64,000 nt of DNA from Poronia punctata (GCA_022579005.1 MU401505.1:124001-188000); one strand, 5' to 3'; shown: positions 35,277-48,023, counted from the first letter of the stretch. Notes: generated by a model from the sequence alone, not told the origin. Program-made: numbers and translations.

Positions 35277-36811
35277 CTATTCGGCCTTACTACCGCCTGC
35301 CTTAGGTCTGATAGCAGCCGGCTTCTTCTCCTTCTTCGAGTCTAGAGAGTATAATGCTCCAGCCGAGAACACAACCACTGCCCCAACCAACGTCCCTGTA
35401 GCAAGGCGATTCCCAAACAGCCAGATGCTCAGCAACAGGCTTACCAGCTTGCGTATGTTTAGCACAATCGTGACAGTCAATGCTGAGGACGCTGCGGCTA
35501 ACAAGTTCACGCCTCGGATGCAGGCGTACTGGGTCAGTACGTTGAGCGCCAAATATGTCACTTGGCTGGGAATGCGAAAACCTTCGGCTGCCTTTTGCCA
35601 GGGTTCTGGCAAGGTAGCAAGACTGGCCTGGTCTACAGGCAACCGTAGCACTAACGCCGGGCTGTCCACTAGACGCATAAACTGTCGCACAAGAGACCGG
35701 GCAAACGGCAAGAAGAGAGGAAGCGAGAGCACATGGGAGTAAAACAGGTTCTCCTTCCACTGAGGTCCGTACTGCCGGTATGTCTCCTCCGTGTACAGGC
35801 CCATGACCGCTGAGAGGACCTGGGCGACGAATAGAATCCAAAGTCCGGTACCGAAGCTAGCCTGGCTAGGTACAGACCCTCCGGATGACGATTCGGCTGC
35901 TGGTTCCTAGCAAGAGTCAGCACGAAATGTCCCGCAGTACCGGATCACTAGCCTTGTTACCTTTGTTTGTGCGTCTGACCACGCTGCCGTAATGACACCT
36001 ATCGTCAGTAGCAACACAGCCGTGATCTGAATGCGTGAGTATTTCTTGCCATAGAGGCTGCCGGCTACGATGGTGGTGATGGAGCCACCAGATCGCAGGA
36101 TAATATGTACGGGAACCGAGATATCGTAGCTGAAGGCATGGTTGTTAAGTAGGTTAATGGCGAAGAAGAGCACAATGTTGACCAGCCAGCGCCTGATCGG
36201 CACTCGATTGGGTTTCACAAAGAACGGCGGTCTGGACCTGTCAAACTGCGAGACGTAACCTGTGATAGCGACGAAGAGGAACTGCACAAATGTCAAGAGC
36301 GTCCCTATAAGCGCCCGGTACGTGAGTGTGTATTCGAATCAGATCTTGGGGTCAAGACTAGGTCTTGTGATGCGGAGATCATACCGCTCGCTGGTTCAAC
36401 CCTGTGGAATAGTCAGGACAATGACATGGAAGTAGCGAGGCGTGTTAGGGGGCCGCGCTCACTTGACGATAGCTTCAAGGGCAAAGACCTGCAACGTCAG
36501 GTACAATCAGCGCTTAGTCCAACCAAGGAGAAATGGGAGCGCGAGCGCACATTCGAACAGCAACCGCCGAAAATGAGCGCCAGCATGGCGCCAACAGTCA
36601 ACCATTGTGGAATCGTCTCGATGAAAATGCGCCCAGCAAGGCCCATTAGTTTCGAATGGGTCGACCGCTGGTCGTGTATGCCGTACAGCTCGGCCTTCTC
36701 AAGGGAAGGGCCGGCATTAATGACTTTAGGGGTTGCAGCGGTACCATTGCGGACAACTGCGTGCGACTCGCGCAGAGTCTGGCGTCTTCGTGGAGCCGAA
36801 CGGCCCGTCAT
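35277..36811 (-). CDS. YEA4: UDP-sugar transporter, UAA family (YEA4/SLC35B4 type)
   Basis: Multi-pass ER/Golgi antiporter of the UAA family. The nearest types are yeast Yea4 (UDP-GlcNAc) and SLC35B4 (UDP-xylose/UDP-GlcNAc). Five exons on the minus strand: 36551-36811, 36463-36488, 36385-36401, 35961-36304 and 35277-35906. All phases agree and give 425 residues. Diagnostic stretches are IPQWLTVGAMLALIFGGCCS, NVFALEAIVKVEPASGTLLT (spread over four exons), FVQFLFVAITGYVSQF, VPVHIILRSGGSITTIVAG, the ITAAWSDAQ helix end, and GLYTEETYRQYGPQWKENLF. The tail is Lys-rich (KKEKKPAAIRPKAGG). Exon 3 is only 17 nt. The start is placed at MTGRSAPRRRQ (36811); an in-frame Met at 36934 would add 41 residues. 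Which sugar it carries cannot be told. Confidence 0.88.
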
Positions 36812-38619
36812 TCTGACGAGACCACAGCTGGGAAAATCTAAGAACGAATTCGTCGAGGCGCTCGGGTGGGTGACGGTCCAAGATCGTCCGAAGTACTGAC
36901 CAGGCTGGTAGGGTTCAGAAAGAAACTGTGTCAAGATCTAGGTCAGCTTTGCTATCTACATGCGCAAGCACCCCGACAGTTAGGAGACGCGGCGACGTCG
37001 AAGGTGTATAGAGACAAGCAATAGAGACAGGGAAGAACTGCTTTGCCGTGACAGCCTAGCCGGCATACCTCTTAGCCAAAATATCGTATCAATGTACGGT
37101 CTAAGTATAAGTAGACAACCTAATGAGCGTTTAGTTGCCGGGCCCACAAGCATGGGAAATAGCACTCCAAGTACACCTTCATCAATGGAAGTACTAACCC
37201 AGGCAAATAAGTGACAATGTTGCGCATGGTACAATTCGCTATCACTGCTCAAGCAAGGAGGTTTGTGCAAGCTTACTTACCTCAGGCTGGAAACTGAGGT
37301 TGTTTTATCAAAGGTTGATCTTAACACCTACAGTGACGGCTATCCATATGTGGCTTGATCGCAGATCCCGTCGTTTTGTTCATTTTGTAGGTAGGTACCT
37401 CCACGTACCTACCCTGTAACAATCAAAAGAGCATAGCTTAGCGGGGCAGAGCGGGTACCTGCCGACGGGTATTTTCAAGTACAGGTGGGCGCCCAGCCCA
37501 GCCTGAATCCCAGCAGAGTTTAATGCCAATACATAAGGCATTATTCCCCGGTCATGTGCTGAATAACATACGCACGTACTCGTAGATATGTAAAGAGTAA
37601 ATACAGATGAAGTCCTAAGCCTCTACGTACAAGTAGATACATTTACATGCAAGTGATTTTGATACAAAGGTAATGATAGGTACTAACCTTAGGTACCTAC
37701 CTACCTACAGCTATTTGTACATACTCTAGCTAATATTACACTACTGCTCCTACCTCTGGGCAAATATAGATAGATTGTACATCATGTATAAAAGTACAAG
37801 TAATCTTAATCTCCCAGGACTGAGAACTTTGAAGTTACGAGTACAGGGCGTATAATAACTACCTAACCCTTGGGTAACACCCCCATCAGATATATCTAAG
37901 AAGTCAATCCGTCTATCAAAGGTAGGTGTTATCACGACGTTAGACTCGCTGCCTTGGTTGTCACCTGGAAGACATGGTGAGAGCCGAGCCCAGTTGCTGA
38001 CACTATATCAGACACAGTCCTAATTCCTTTAAGAGATTATCACCTGGTTGATAGCTTACTTCAAACCTACGCACATTTGCACCATCCATACACCAAATGT
38101 TTGGCCATTCATGAGTCCTATTGCCTTGTCGTTTAACATCTATGATATTGAGGTGACGACCGGGTTAACAATGCTAAGCAGAATGGGCCCTTACGGAAAT
38201 CCATGCAGCTAGCATACCGCCCCGCCCCGGCCGCTCCCCTTTCTCTCTCTCTCTTGCTGTCTGTTCTTTTCTGTCTTTCGACCAGCTCACTACGATAGGT
38301 GCCCATTATTCCCGGCCATATATGCATTCCTGCAACGTACCGTGCTCTATCTCTCATGTATAATGGCGGCCGTCGTTAAGTGATACACCGTGTCCTCGAC
38401 CGTATAGGCTAACCGTCGCTTCGGCAGATTCCTGGGAGAGAAATCACCGGCGCCGGCGCGGGCCAGAAAGCAGATAGCATAGCCGCCAAAACTCCCAATC
38501 TCATTTCGTCTGACTCTCGAGGGTCGTTCTATCTTCATATCTAAGATTCATAATCTAAGAATACGGAAACTGCTTGGCGGGGTTTACGGGACAGCTGGAC
38601 AGGACAATTTGTCGCTCAT
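36812..38619. other. 1.8-kb intergenic region
   Basis: It lies between the transporter's promoter side and the end of the PP2A-B gene. It has dense TAGGTACCTACC-type words at 37,385-37,412 and 37,677-37,712. No conserved frame. The first 120 bp could be N-terminal coding sequence if the upstream Met of the transporter is used. Confidence 0.5.
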
Positions 38620-40460
38620 CTACAGCGCAGAGAAGACAAATAACTGTTTCAAGTCAGCTGCTTATCCTTTGGATGGAACCACCAAAACTTGATCTCCTCA
38701 CTTACGTTGTTCGTTGCTGCGATTGCGATACTGTCTTCGAAAGGGTGCCAGCTCATGTGCAGAATCTTTTTGTTAAAGTCGATCTGATCGGCATCGGTCT
38801 CCTTCCGCATCCGCTGGCCCTGCCCGGCCCCAGCAGCGGGGCTGCCCGCACGCGAACCACCCTTCTTACCGTTGGTCGCCGTGGGACTGGTCGACGAGTT
38901 GATCGGGGTTGGTATGCCAACCTTCTTCGCTTTGAAGGCTGACTTATCCGCTTGTAGAACGACCTCGGTCTCTTTATCCGGATCCGACGGGTAGATCATG
39001 AAATTGTTGTTGTAGCTTCCAGTCATGACATTCTTGGCGTCGCCCGAGAAGACCACTTCAAACTTGTCAAAAATACTATCATTTTCATAGGTATCACAGA
39101 GCCTTGGTCGGAGGTGTTCATGAATGGGTATCGTTTTCACCGGTTGCCGTTCCATTTTCACGTCCCAGATCTTCACGGTGAGGTAGTCTCGTGATAGGAT
39201 GTATCTGCCGTCGTGAGAAAAGCGCACGTCTGATATAGATGATATAATCTCCGAGAAGAAAGATCTCGACGACGGGTCTTCTTCTTGTTCGAATACTATC
39301 CAGTACATTAGCTTGAGTGGTACAAAATCGTCGAGGGTAGATCGAGTCGTGTCATACGTTTTGCGTGCCGGTCGCAGAGGGCACTCTCTCGCATATCGGC
39401 CAGTTTGATAGTACCCTTCGAGCTGGCATACATGAATTCATTACAACTCACAGGGTGGAACTCAGCTGCGGTGATGACTTCGGTAAGCTCTTCCATGTTC
39501 GCCGGCTTGATATCCACAATGTTGAAGCTTTGGTCCTGAATATTCAGGTTCCACAGGTTGATGCGTAGGTCATCGCTACTTATGAAAGTCTCGCCATCGC
39601 TGTTAACAGAGATACTGTTAATGTGGTAGGCATGCGCGTTGGCGTAAGTCCGCCTAGGTACTGCGGCTACGACAGTATCATGATGCGTTAGTCGTGGCAA
39701 CTTCAGCTCTGCGGCAGTCTTGAAGTGTTGTTGAGGGATCGGCCTGGGAGCCCCGCCGCCGGCACCGGTTATGTTCCCTGGTGTAACATCTTGTGACAAG
39801 TTATTTTCGGCGACGACCTTCAGCGACTTCTCGAAGACTTTCCAAAGTTTTATCGTTTTGTCATTAGTCGATAAAAGGTAGTGTGAAGCGTTTTGGCGGC
39901 GGCACCACTTGATCTTGTTGATCTTTTCTTCTATCTCAAGAGACTTTAGATAGTCGAACTCGGGCTCATGGGACTGGAATTCTGTGTGGAATTTGTATTC
40001 GCATGTCTTCTTCTGTAACTTGAGTTAGGAAAGGCACTACCATGGTGGCCCACCATGGGCATCTAGGTTGCACAGGAAGGCGGAGGACTAACAGTCTCGT
40101 TTCGCTCAAACAGCACCACTCGGCCTCCTTTGTCTCCAGTTGCAAGGTAATTGCCGGTATGGTCAAACTCGACGGTCGATATGATATCCGCTGTCACGTA
40201 GCAGTGTAAGTAATCGATAGAAAAGGCTAACGAGCGGCTCGGCGCGGGCGGCTCTAGAACGCCGAGTCTCATGTGGGGGGAGGGGAGCGGGAGATGGCAC
40301 ACCTTCTGTGATGTCCTCGACGTCGCCCTTGTCGCCGAAGCACCTGTTCTAGTTAGCGCATCCAGCGCCAGTCCGAGCATGGTGAATTGGAAGAGAAGAA
40401 GATGACCACTAGGGGGGCGTACTGGGTAAACTTCCATACTGTCGGATCAGCGTCGGCCAT
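38620..40460 (-). CDS. CDC55: Protein phosphatase 2A regulatory B subunit (B55/Cdc55)
   Basis: WD40 beta-propeller that gives PP2A its substrate choice in mitotic exit and morphogenesis. Six exons on the minus strand: 40423-40460, 40303-40343, 40093-40190, 39358-40012, 38706-39295 and 38620-38643, giving 481 residues. The start [20 protein letters not shown] runs over the first two exons. Family blocks follow: [111 protein letters not shown] and [20 protein letters not shown]. The last exon is 24 nt and encodes LFVFSAL, the conserved B55 end; reading past its donor would give a false C-terminus stopping at 38,649. A Gly/Ser-rich insert ([17 protein letters not shown]) lies in the last blade. 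Confidence 0.94.
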
Positions 40461-41102
40461 GCTGGGTAACAGTGACGGGCAGATAAGGTGGCAGGGTGTT
40501 GGCGGTTGCGATGAGGGTTGCTGCTAATGCGCCCTCTTAGAGACGGTTAGCACACACCCCGAGAGCGATGGGCGATGTAGTTGTTGCAAAAGAAGCAGCA
40601 GAAAGAATACCTGGACGCTTCTCAACCAGGGGAGATTAGAGCGTTGATAGTAGAGGGCACGTTGGATTGGGTAAGAAGTGGGTTGGTATGATGGGAAGGA
40701 TGATGATGATAATGCGCAAGGGTCAAATGTATGTAGCGTAGATAGGTTTTTGGCTGACAACGGATTAGTAGTGCAGTGGGTATGATAGCCTGTGAGGGTG
40801 GTAACCAACACGGTTATTCAGGTAATGTGCTGTAGGTTAGGTACGGGGGCAGGCGTAGGACTGGATACCCCGCAATACCTGGGCAGTTGAAGTTGGTCAA
40901 ACCTATTTCTAGGTGTCTACTTGGGCTGCGAGGTATAACAAAGTACCTGAGACACAGCACTAGGTACTAACGATACCCTCGTCTTTGAAGAAGATGGTAC
41001 CAGGATGGGCATTTACTTGTACTCGTAGGTGCCAAACCTACGAGTACCGGAAGAGTCCAATTTACAATGATTTTAGGCACCTAGGTTTAGGTTACTAAGA
41101 TT
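40461..41102. other. Upstream region of the PP2A-B gene
   Basis: About 640 bp with a CA/CT-rich stretch near 40,540-40,800 (minus-strand leader), TAGGTAC words and the hairpin at 41,019-41,047. No other gene. Confidence 0.5.
41019..41047. repeat. Perfect 12-bp inverted repeat (hairpin)
   Basis: GTACTCGTAGGT at 41019-41030 is followed after GCCAA by its exact reverse complement ACCTACGAGTAC at 41036-41047. The arm is the same word that recurs through the intergenic DNA. Confidence 0.9.
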
Positions 41103-41233
41103 GGGGGGGGGGGGGGGGGGGGGGGGGTTCGGGGGGGGGGGGGGGGGGTGGGTTGTTTTTTTTAAAAGTAAATTTTTAGGTTTGTGCTGCACAAAAATTA
41201 TATAAAAAGAAAAANNNNNNNNNNCGCCCCCCG

Positions 41234-41296
<63 letters not shown>
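41103..41296. other. Assembly gap flanked by homopolymers (poly-G, 10 N, poly-C)
   Basis: A G tract of about 50 bases (41,103-41,152, two interruptions), about 60 bases of A/T-rich sequence, exactly ten N (41,215-41,224), then a C tract to 41,296. Ten N is a placeholder, so distance across it is unknown. The mirrored G and C tracts look like read artefacts rather than genome sequence. Confidence 0.85.
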
Positions 41297-41998
41297 TGGA
41301 GCAGGACTGGGAGTCGGATCTCTATTGGTACCTTACCATGTTACTTTTGTGCTGCCCTACGAGTATATCTAATGCACATACTGACATACCTTACTTGTAT
41401 ACTGGTAAGAAATCCATGCTCGTACAAAGGGGCCCCGCGGACTGCCTCTATATCATATGCAACATATATTTCATAGTCTATTGGTAAACTTAGAGGGCAG
41501 ACTTCTTCAGCATACGTTTTGGACCTATTGATAGTAGGTCTGTAGGAAGGTATTTATCTATTAGACACAAAGGTACTCTTACAAGGACTTAGGTGCATAC
41601 GGGATCTTAAAAAGACATGACCTTGAACAAGGCCATGAAGAGTTTACATGCATTGAAGTAATATTAAGTGCAAAAGGAGGCAGCAAGGCCTTCAGCAAGC
41701 CCAAACTTTTAGGCTGGCATATTTACTCGTATTACGTGTAGAAACAGATGATGTCAACTTTGAAGAGGGGCTTAAATAGGCCGTCTCTAGATAGATACAC
41801 GTACGTCTACGTAAAACAGAAGCCTCCATTTGCTGCTACTTATTAATAATACCACTTATTAAGGTTAGGCTATCTATCGAGATATTTACCACAAGGTATT
41901 AATCCACATATACCTTGTTGTCAATATAGAATTCTAGTATTTACAAGTAGTAACTTAGTAACCTCTTAAGTTAACCTATTTGCGTGTACTTAAATTAG
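41297..41998. other. Intergenic transition DNA left of the transposon cluster
   Basis: About 700 bp of intermediate base composition that still has host-type words (ACGAGTATA, ACTCGTATT). No gene. AT content rises steadily to the right. Confidence 0.5.
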
Positions 41999-42003
41999 GT
42001 ACA

Positions 42004-42226
42004 TGTTAAATCTAATAGGTTATAAGATGATAGGAATTAATGTAATGCCTATATAGTAAAAGTTATACGGCTGTAGTAGGGACTACTATAAAGGAAAAGG
42101 TCCTTTTATAAAAGGTTTTTTTTTACTTATTTAATATGTGTAGATTTTGCAAAGAAGAGAAGTTTGACTTTTTTATGCGTATATTAATTAATATATATAA
42201 TTTAGCTATTTATGCTAGTTTTAATA
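42004..42226 (+). repeat. 5' LTR of the copia element
   Basis: 223 bp. It keeps G and C near its outer end (AGATGATAGGAATT) where the 3' copy reads AGATAATAAAAATT. Its inner end TTAATA corresponds to CTGACA in the 3' copy. Confidence 0.88.
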
Positions 42227-45200
42227 ATTAAAAGTTTTATACTGCTTATTATTATTATTAAAGCTTAATAGTATAGCAACTTAGCAATAATAGCATTAGC
42301 TAATAAAATTAAATTATTTTGCTTAAAGGAATTTTATTATTAAGATAAAGAATTTAAGACAAGAGCTTCGGCTTTATAGCTATAGCAATATATTAATTTA
42401 AAAAATAAAAAACTTTAGCTTAAATAACTTAAACCTGTTAATATTACTAAACTTAATAAAAAGCTTATTACTTTTACTACTAAAAAAACTAGATTTAAGT
42501 TTTATATAGCCAGGAATACTTTTATTTTAAATAGAGACAAATAAGTTAATATTAAAAATTTTTTAATAAATTTTTTTAACCTTATTAAGAAGTTTAAATT
42601 AATATTTATATTTTTTAAAAATAAATATAAACAAAGTATTAAAGCTTAAGAAAAGCTTAATAATAAGATAGCAAAGCTAAAAACTTAAATAAGTAATACT
42701 ATATTTAAAAACTATAAAGCTTTTTATATAAAATATAATAAAAAAGTAAATAAATAGTATAATAACTTTTAAAAGGTTAAAAAGACTATAACTAAAGTAT
42801 TGCTAGCTATTACTTAAGCAAACTTTTTTAACTTTGTTAAAAAAAGCGCAAAAAAACTAATTAAAAACTTTAAAAAATTTATTATAAAATAAAATTATTA
42901 TATTTTACAACTTAAATAATATAAACTTAACGCGTTGCTTAGCACTTACTTTCTTTTTTAACAGCTTTTTAAAGCTTTTAGCAAAAAATATAAACATTAG
43001 TATAACGCGTTTAAAATAATATATAAAAAATAAATGCGTAAAAGCAAGCTTTATTATTTAAAATTAGCTGCTAACCTTTAAGTACGCATTATAATTAACT
43101 AAAAGCCTAAAAAAACAAAAATAACTAAAAGATCTTTTATAATATTTAATAAAAAAAAAATAAGAAACTAGGCTTAAAAGTTAAAAAGTAAAAATATACT
43201 TTTAATATTAATAAGCACCTTTTTTATAAGCAAAAAATAAAAATAATACTTTTATTTTATAACCTTTAGCTAAAGCCAAAAAGCTGTTTACTAGAGAACT
43301 ACTACTAATTTACCTAAACAAACTAGAAAAAATACTTATAACTTTAAAAAAGTATGCCTAGCGTATAAAGGTTATTATAACCTTTTTAAATACTAGTATA
43401 TATTCTTAAAGCTTTAAAAAAAAAGTTTTATAAAAAACTTAAAATATAAAAACTTTATTAAGTTTAAACTTAAATATAATTTAAAGCTTAAAGTAAAGGT
43501 TAAGGTTATTAAAGCAATAAAAGCTAATTAAAAAAAAGCAAAATTAATAAATAGCCTACAAAAAAAAAAAAAAAAGGCATAACTAAGATAAGTTCTTATA
43601 CGTATAAGCTTTAAAATATTAAAAAGGCTTGTATAAAAACTATACTTATTTAGAAATTTAGCAATTTTTAACTTAAAGTTTATATTATACATTTTTAATA
43701 AAATTAAGCGCTTTTATAATATTAAAAGTATTTTTAAAAAAAACCTGTTTTAAGCTAAAAACTTAGTTATAGTTATATAAGCCTACAAAAACGTTAATAT
43801 AAAAGTTTAAAAAATTAAAGGACTACTTATACTAAAGCTTAAAAATGTAGCTTATTATAAGACCTTTGCAATAAATATTGTTTTTTTTTATACTTTTACT
43901 TAAAAAAAGATTTAATAGGACATAAAGCTACTAAGAAGCTATTTTAAAAAACTTAATTACTTAATATTGTATTAAATATAAAATAAGTATAACTAATACG
44001 TTTTAAAATATTTACTGCTAAATATAAATAAAGCCTTTTTTTATACTTAAAAAAACATGTATATAAAATATACTAAATAGCCTGCTTTTAAAGCAGATTT
44101 TTTTAAATAGTATCTTTAGCTTAGCTATTTAGGTCTTAATATACTTTAGCACCTAATAAGCTAAGCAAAAAAGGTAAAAATTAAAAAATTTTTAAGCTAA
44201 AGCATTAAATTAATAAATTGCTTTAAATATATATGCAAAAAGCTTAAAAACTAAATTAACAAAGTACTTAAAAACTAACTAAATTGTTTATTTAAGCATA
44301 TTGCTATAAATTAGCATTTTTATAATAAAAGTTTTAATAGTAAAGTATTAATGCTTTTTATAACTAAAAAATATTTTAAGCATATGTTTAATTATTATTT
44401 ATAAAGCCTTAATATAAATATATTAAAAACGCTGCTTAAATATTTTATAAAAAAAGCGCAAGCAGTTTATAAAAAATAAGTTATTATTATTAAATTAAAT
44501 AAACAACTTTTATAGTTATAAATAGTTATAAACTACTTAGTTAACAAAGCACTTATTATATTAAAAATCTTAGCACTTAATATTTAAGCTTAAAACAGTG
44601 CCAGTAAACAATTTAGCTAAATAGTTAAAAAGCGTGCTTAGTATATAAAAATTAGCGCAAAGCTTTTAAAAACCTTTTAAGTTAAAATTAATAAGGCTGT
44701 AGTATATTTATTAAACTAAATATTTAAATATATATTTTACTAGAAAACTTTATATAAACGTTTTTATACTTACTTTATATTTTAAAACGGCTATGTTAAA
44801 ATTAAAAAACTAAAGCTTAATTATTTATAAGTTTATAAATATAAAGCCTATGCTTTTACTGCTAATGTAAAAAAAAAAAGAAATTATTTTTTAAAGCTAA
44901 GCTTTAAAGCTTAGATAAGTTATTTTATTAGCTATAAGTTAACTAATATTTATAAAATTTAAAATCTTTTAACTAATTAAGTAATTTAAACTAAAAACGT
45001 AAGATTTAATAAAAACTAAATATTTAACAAAAAGCTTAATAAACTAAAAAATAAGCTTTAAATACTTAATTGTAAATTTATTACAAATTTTCTAAATAAG
45101 ACCTTAATTTTTAAGTTTAAATTATAATATTAAAATACTAACCTTTATAAGGATAAAAACAAAATAAAATATATATTATAACATTTAAAAGCTAAAGGCG

Positions 45201-47485
45201 GCGTAGTAAATAGGCAAAGTGTTAAAAATACTAAAGACTTTAAGTTTAATAAGACTAATTACCTCTATACTAACTTAAAATTTTAACTATATTTTATACT
45301 TTTATAGTTTTTTTTTAACGTAGTAATACTTATAGCAATTAAAAATGCTAATTTTAATAGGCGTTGTAATAAGTTTTTTGCTTTATTTAAAGCTTGCTAA
45401 GTAAAAACATTTATAAATAATAAGTATAATAATAGTTTATTTACTTTAAAGGGTATATATGTTAATAAAAACTTTTTGCTTTTTTTTGCTAAGCTGTTTA
45501 AACTATTAAAATTAAGCTAAAAAGCCTGTACTAGTAATAATAAATAAACAAAATGCTAAGAGGCTACGTTTAATGCTAGATGCTTATATACTTTTAAATT
45601 AGCATATAGTATATAGGTAAGCAAGGCTGTAAAAGCTAAGGCGCTTAAACGTTTACTATATTACCTTAATAATACTTTTAAAATAAAAAGAAATTATATA
45701 GACTAGCTATTACGGTTTTTTTATAAAAAAAAAATTAAAGAAAATATTTTTATATATTAAAGCAAGCTTTTGCTGCTTTTAAGATTATATAAAAAACTTA
45801 AAAATTATTTTTTAAAAAGTAAGTTTTTTAAAGCTAAAAACAACTATTTAGCTAGTTATAATAAAATAAGCTTTTAAAAAAAAGTTTTTGCTTATATAGC
45901 TAAAAAATATTAAATTTTAAACTATATATAAGTATATATTTATAAGTTTAATAAAAAAGGCTTTTATTTAAAGTATAAAGTATAAATTATAGTTTAAAAA
46001 AACTAATAGCTTATAAACAAATATAAAAGTATATATGCTTTTACTTTAGCTAAAAAGTTTTTTAAAACACTAGCTACTATTATAGCTAAGTTTAACTTTA
46101 AGTTAAAATAATATAATATAGTTAACGCCTTTATTAACGTATTGCTTTAAAAATTAATATATATAAAAATGCTTTATAGCTATAAAAAGAAAAAACATAT
46201 TTTGCAACTTTTAAAAGCTTTTTATAAATTATAAAAATTACTACTTTTATAGCAAAAAGAGCTTATATTAACGCTTTTAAAGCTTAGATTTAAACTAGTG
46301 CCTTATAAACTTTGTATATTTATTAAAAATAAGATATTATTATTTATATATATTAATAACCTTATGCTTGCTTACTAAAAGATTTGTAAATTTAAAGCTT
46401 TTATAGCTATTAAAAAATTAAAAAACTAATATTAACTAACTAAAGGTTATAATTTAAAGTAGTTTTTAAGTATAAAAATTATTTAAAACTGCAAGCAAGG
46501 CTTAATTTAGCTATTATAAGCTATATATATTAAGAAAATATATAAGTTAAGTAACTTTTTAAGTAAAATGCTATTAACTTTTATAAAATCTATTAAGCTG
46601 CTTTTATATAAAGGAACTGCTATTTATTAAAAAGTTTATTACTATTAACATAAAATTAAATTAATTATATATGTTGCAGTTATTACTAAACTAAATATTG
46701 CTTTTGCTATGTTATAGCTTTTATAATTTAATAATAACCCTTTTTTTGCTTACTACGCTGCTGCTAACTAAGTATTAAACTATTTTTAAGCAAATTAACG
46801 CCTTGCTTTATAGTTTAAAAATAAAAATAGGCTTAAAGTAGCTAGTAATTTATTATTTGCTAACAATACTATTAATTAAAAGAGCTTATAAGCATATATA
46901 ATGCTTTTTTTTAGTAAACTTATTAGTTAAAAAGCAAATAAATAAAATATTATTACTACTTTTATAATTAAAGCTAAGCTTTTTATGTTAGCTTAGGCTA
47001 TAAAAGAAGCTATGTTTATTAGCTAACTTATTAATAAGCTTAGCGTTAATTTAAAACAAAAGCACATTATTATTTAGTGCAATAATTAGCAAACTATTAG
47101 TTTAGTAAATAAAAATATTATAATACTTAAAATAAAATTATAGTATGTTAATATATATAACTACTAGTTATATTAAAAAGTAATTAATAAAACGCTTTAA
47201 GTAGTTTATATACTAATAAATTTAATAATAGCAAATAGTTTTATAAAGTCCTTAGTATAAAATAAGTAGGCAAGCTTTTTACAACAAATTAATTTAGTTA
47301 ACGTTAAAGCTATTTAAATTAAAATCAACTAGCTTATTACTATAAAAGTGCAAGAAAACTAAGAGGATAAATTAAAACAATTTAAAACATTACAACTGTT
47401 ACTATAAAAGCTATAATACTATAAAATAAAGGTATTATTTACAGCTGCAAAATAAACTAGTATATTAGCTTATTTTAAAAGAGTA

Positions 47486-47708
47486 TGTTAAATTTAACAA
47501 GTTATAAGATAATAAAAATTAATGTAATGCTTATATAGTAGAAGTTATATAGCTATAGTAAAGACTACTATAAAAGAAAAGGTCCTCTTATAAAGGGTTT
47601 TTTTTTACTTATTTAGTATGTGCAGATTTTGTAAAGAGAAAAAGTTTAACTTTTTTACGCGTATATTAATTAATATATACAATTTAGCTATTTATGCTAG
47701 TTCTGACA
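47486..47708 (+). repeat. 3' LTR of the copia element
   Basis: 223 bp, the same length as the 5' LTR. Its outer end TTCTGACA is intact, and its inner half is more mutated. Confidence 0.88.
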
Positions 47709-47765
47709 GTATATAGGTATATTTAAGCTTGTACTCGTATAAGCATATAATTAGGAGTTTACAAT

Positions 47766-48023
47766 TGTGAATCCGCTAGTTGCAAGGATAAGTAAACCAT
47801 ATAAAATAAAGGTACTAATATATAAAAAACAATGTAAAACAATTAAAAGTAGGTACTAAGTATAGTATTTACTTATATTTTATATATTTTAAACCTTTAA
47901 ATACTTTTTTTTTATTTTACTTTATATATAATATATTAATAGGTTTTTTATACTAGTTAATATAAGTTTATATACTTTAATTAGTATATTAAACTATATT
48001 AGCACTATAAAACTAAAAGTATA
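47766..48023 (+). repeat. Left LTR of the outer element
   Basis: 258 bp. The outer end TGTGAATCCGCTAGTTGCAA is preserved; its partner reads TATAAATTTATTAGTTATAA. The inner end is mutated. Confidence 0.87.

Larger units (their letters stand above)
42004..47708 (+). mobile_element. Degenerate Ty1/copia LTR retrotransposon
   Basis: Two 223-bp direct repeats (42004-42226 and 47486-47708) bound 5.7 kb. The ends are TGTTA..TGACA in the better-kept copies. Five-base flanks GTACA (41999-42003) and GTATA (47709-47713) look like a target-site duplication altered by one C-to-T. The reverse-transcriptase core is seen on the plus strand near 46,340-46,372 as LFIYINNLMLA, a G-to-A altered form of the YVDD motif. 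It lies about 1.1 kb before the 3' LTR, which fits copia order (integrase before RT, RNase H last) and not gypsy. A short purine tract AAAAGAG precedes the 3' LTR. The internal frame is full of stops, so the element is dead. Confidence 0.87.

Noticed and set aside
41184..41372. 62-codon frame with long polyproline
   Set aside because: It reads through the N gap and the poly-C artefact; not a gene.
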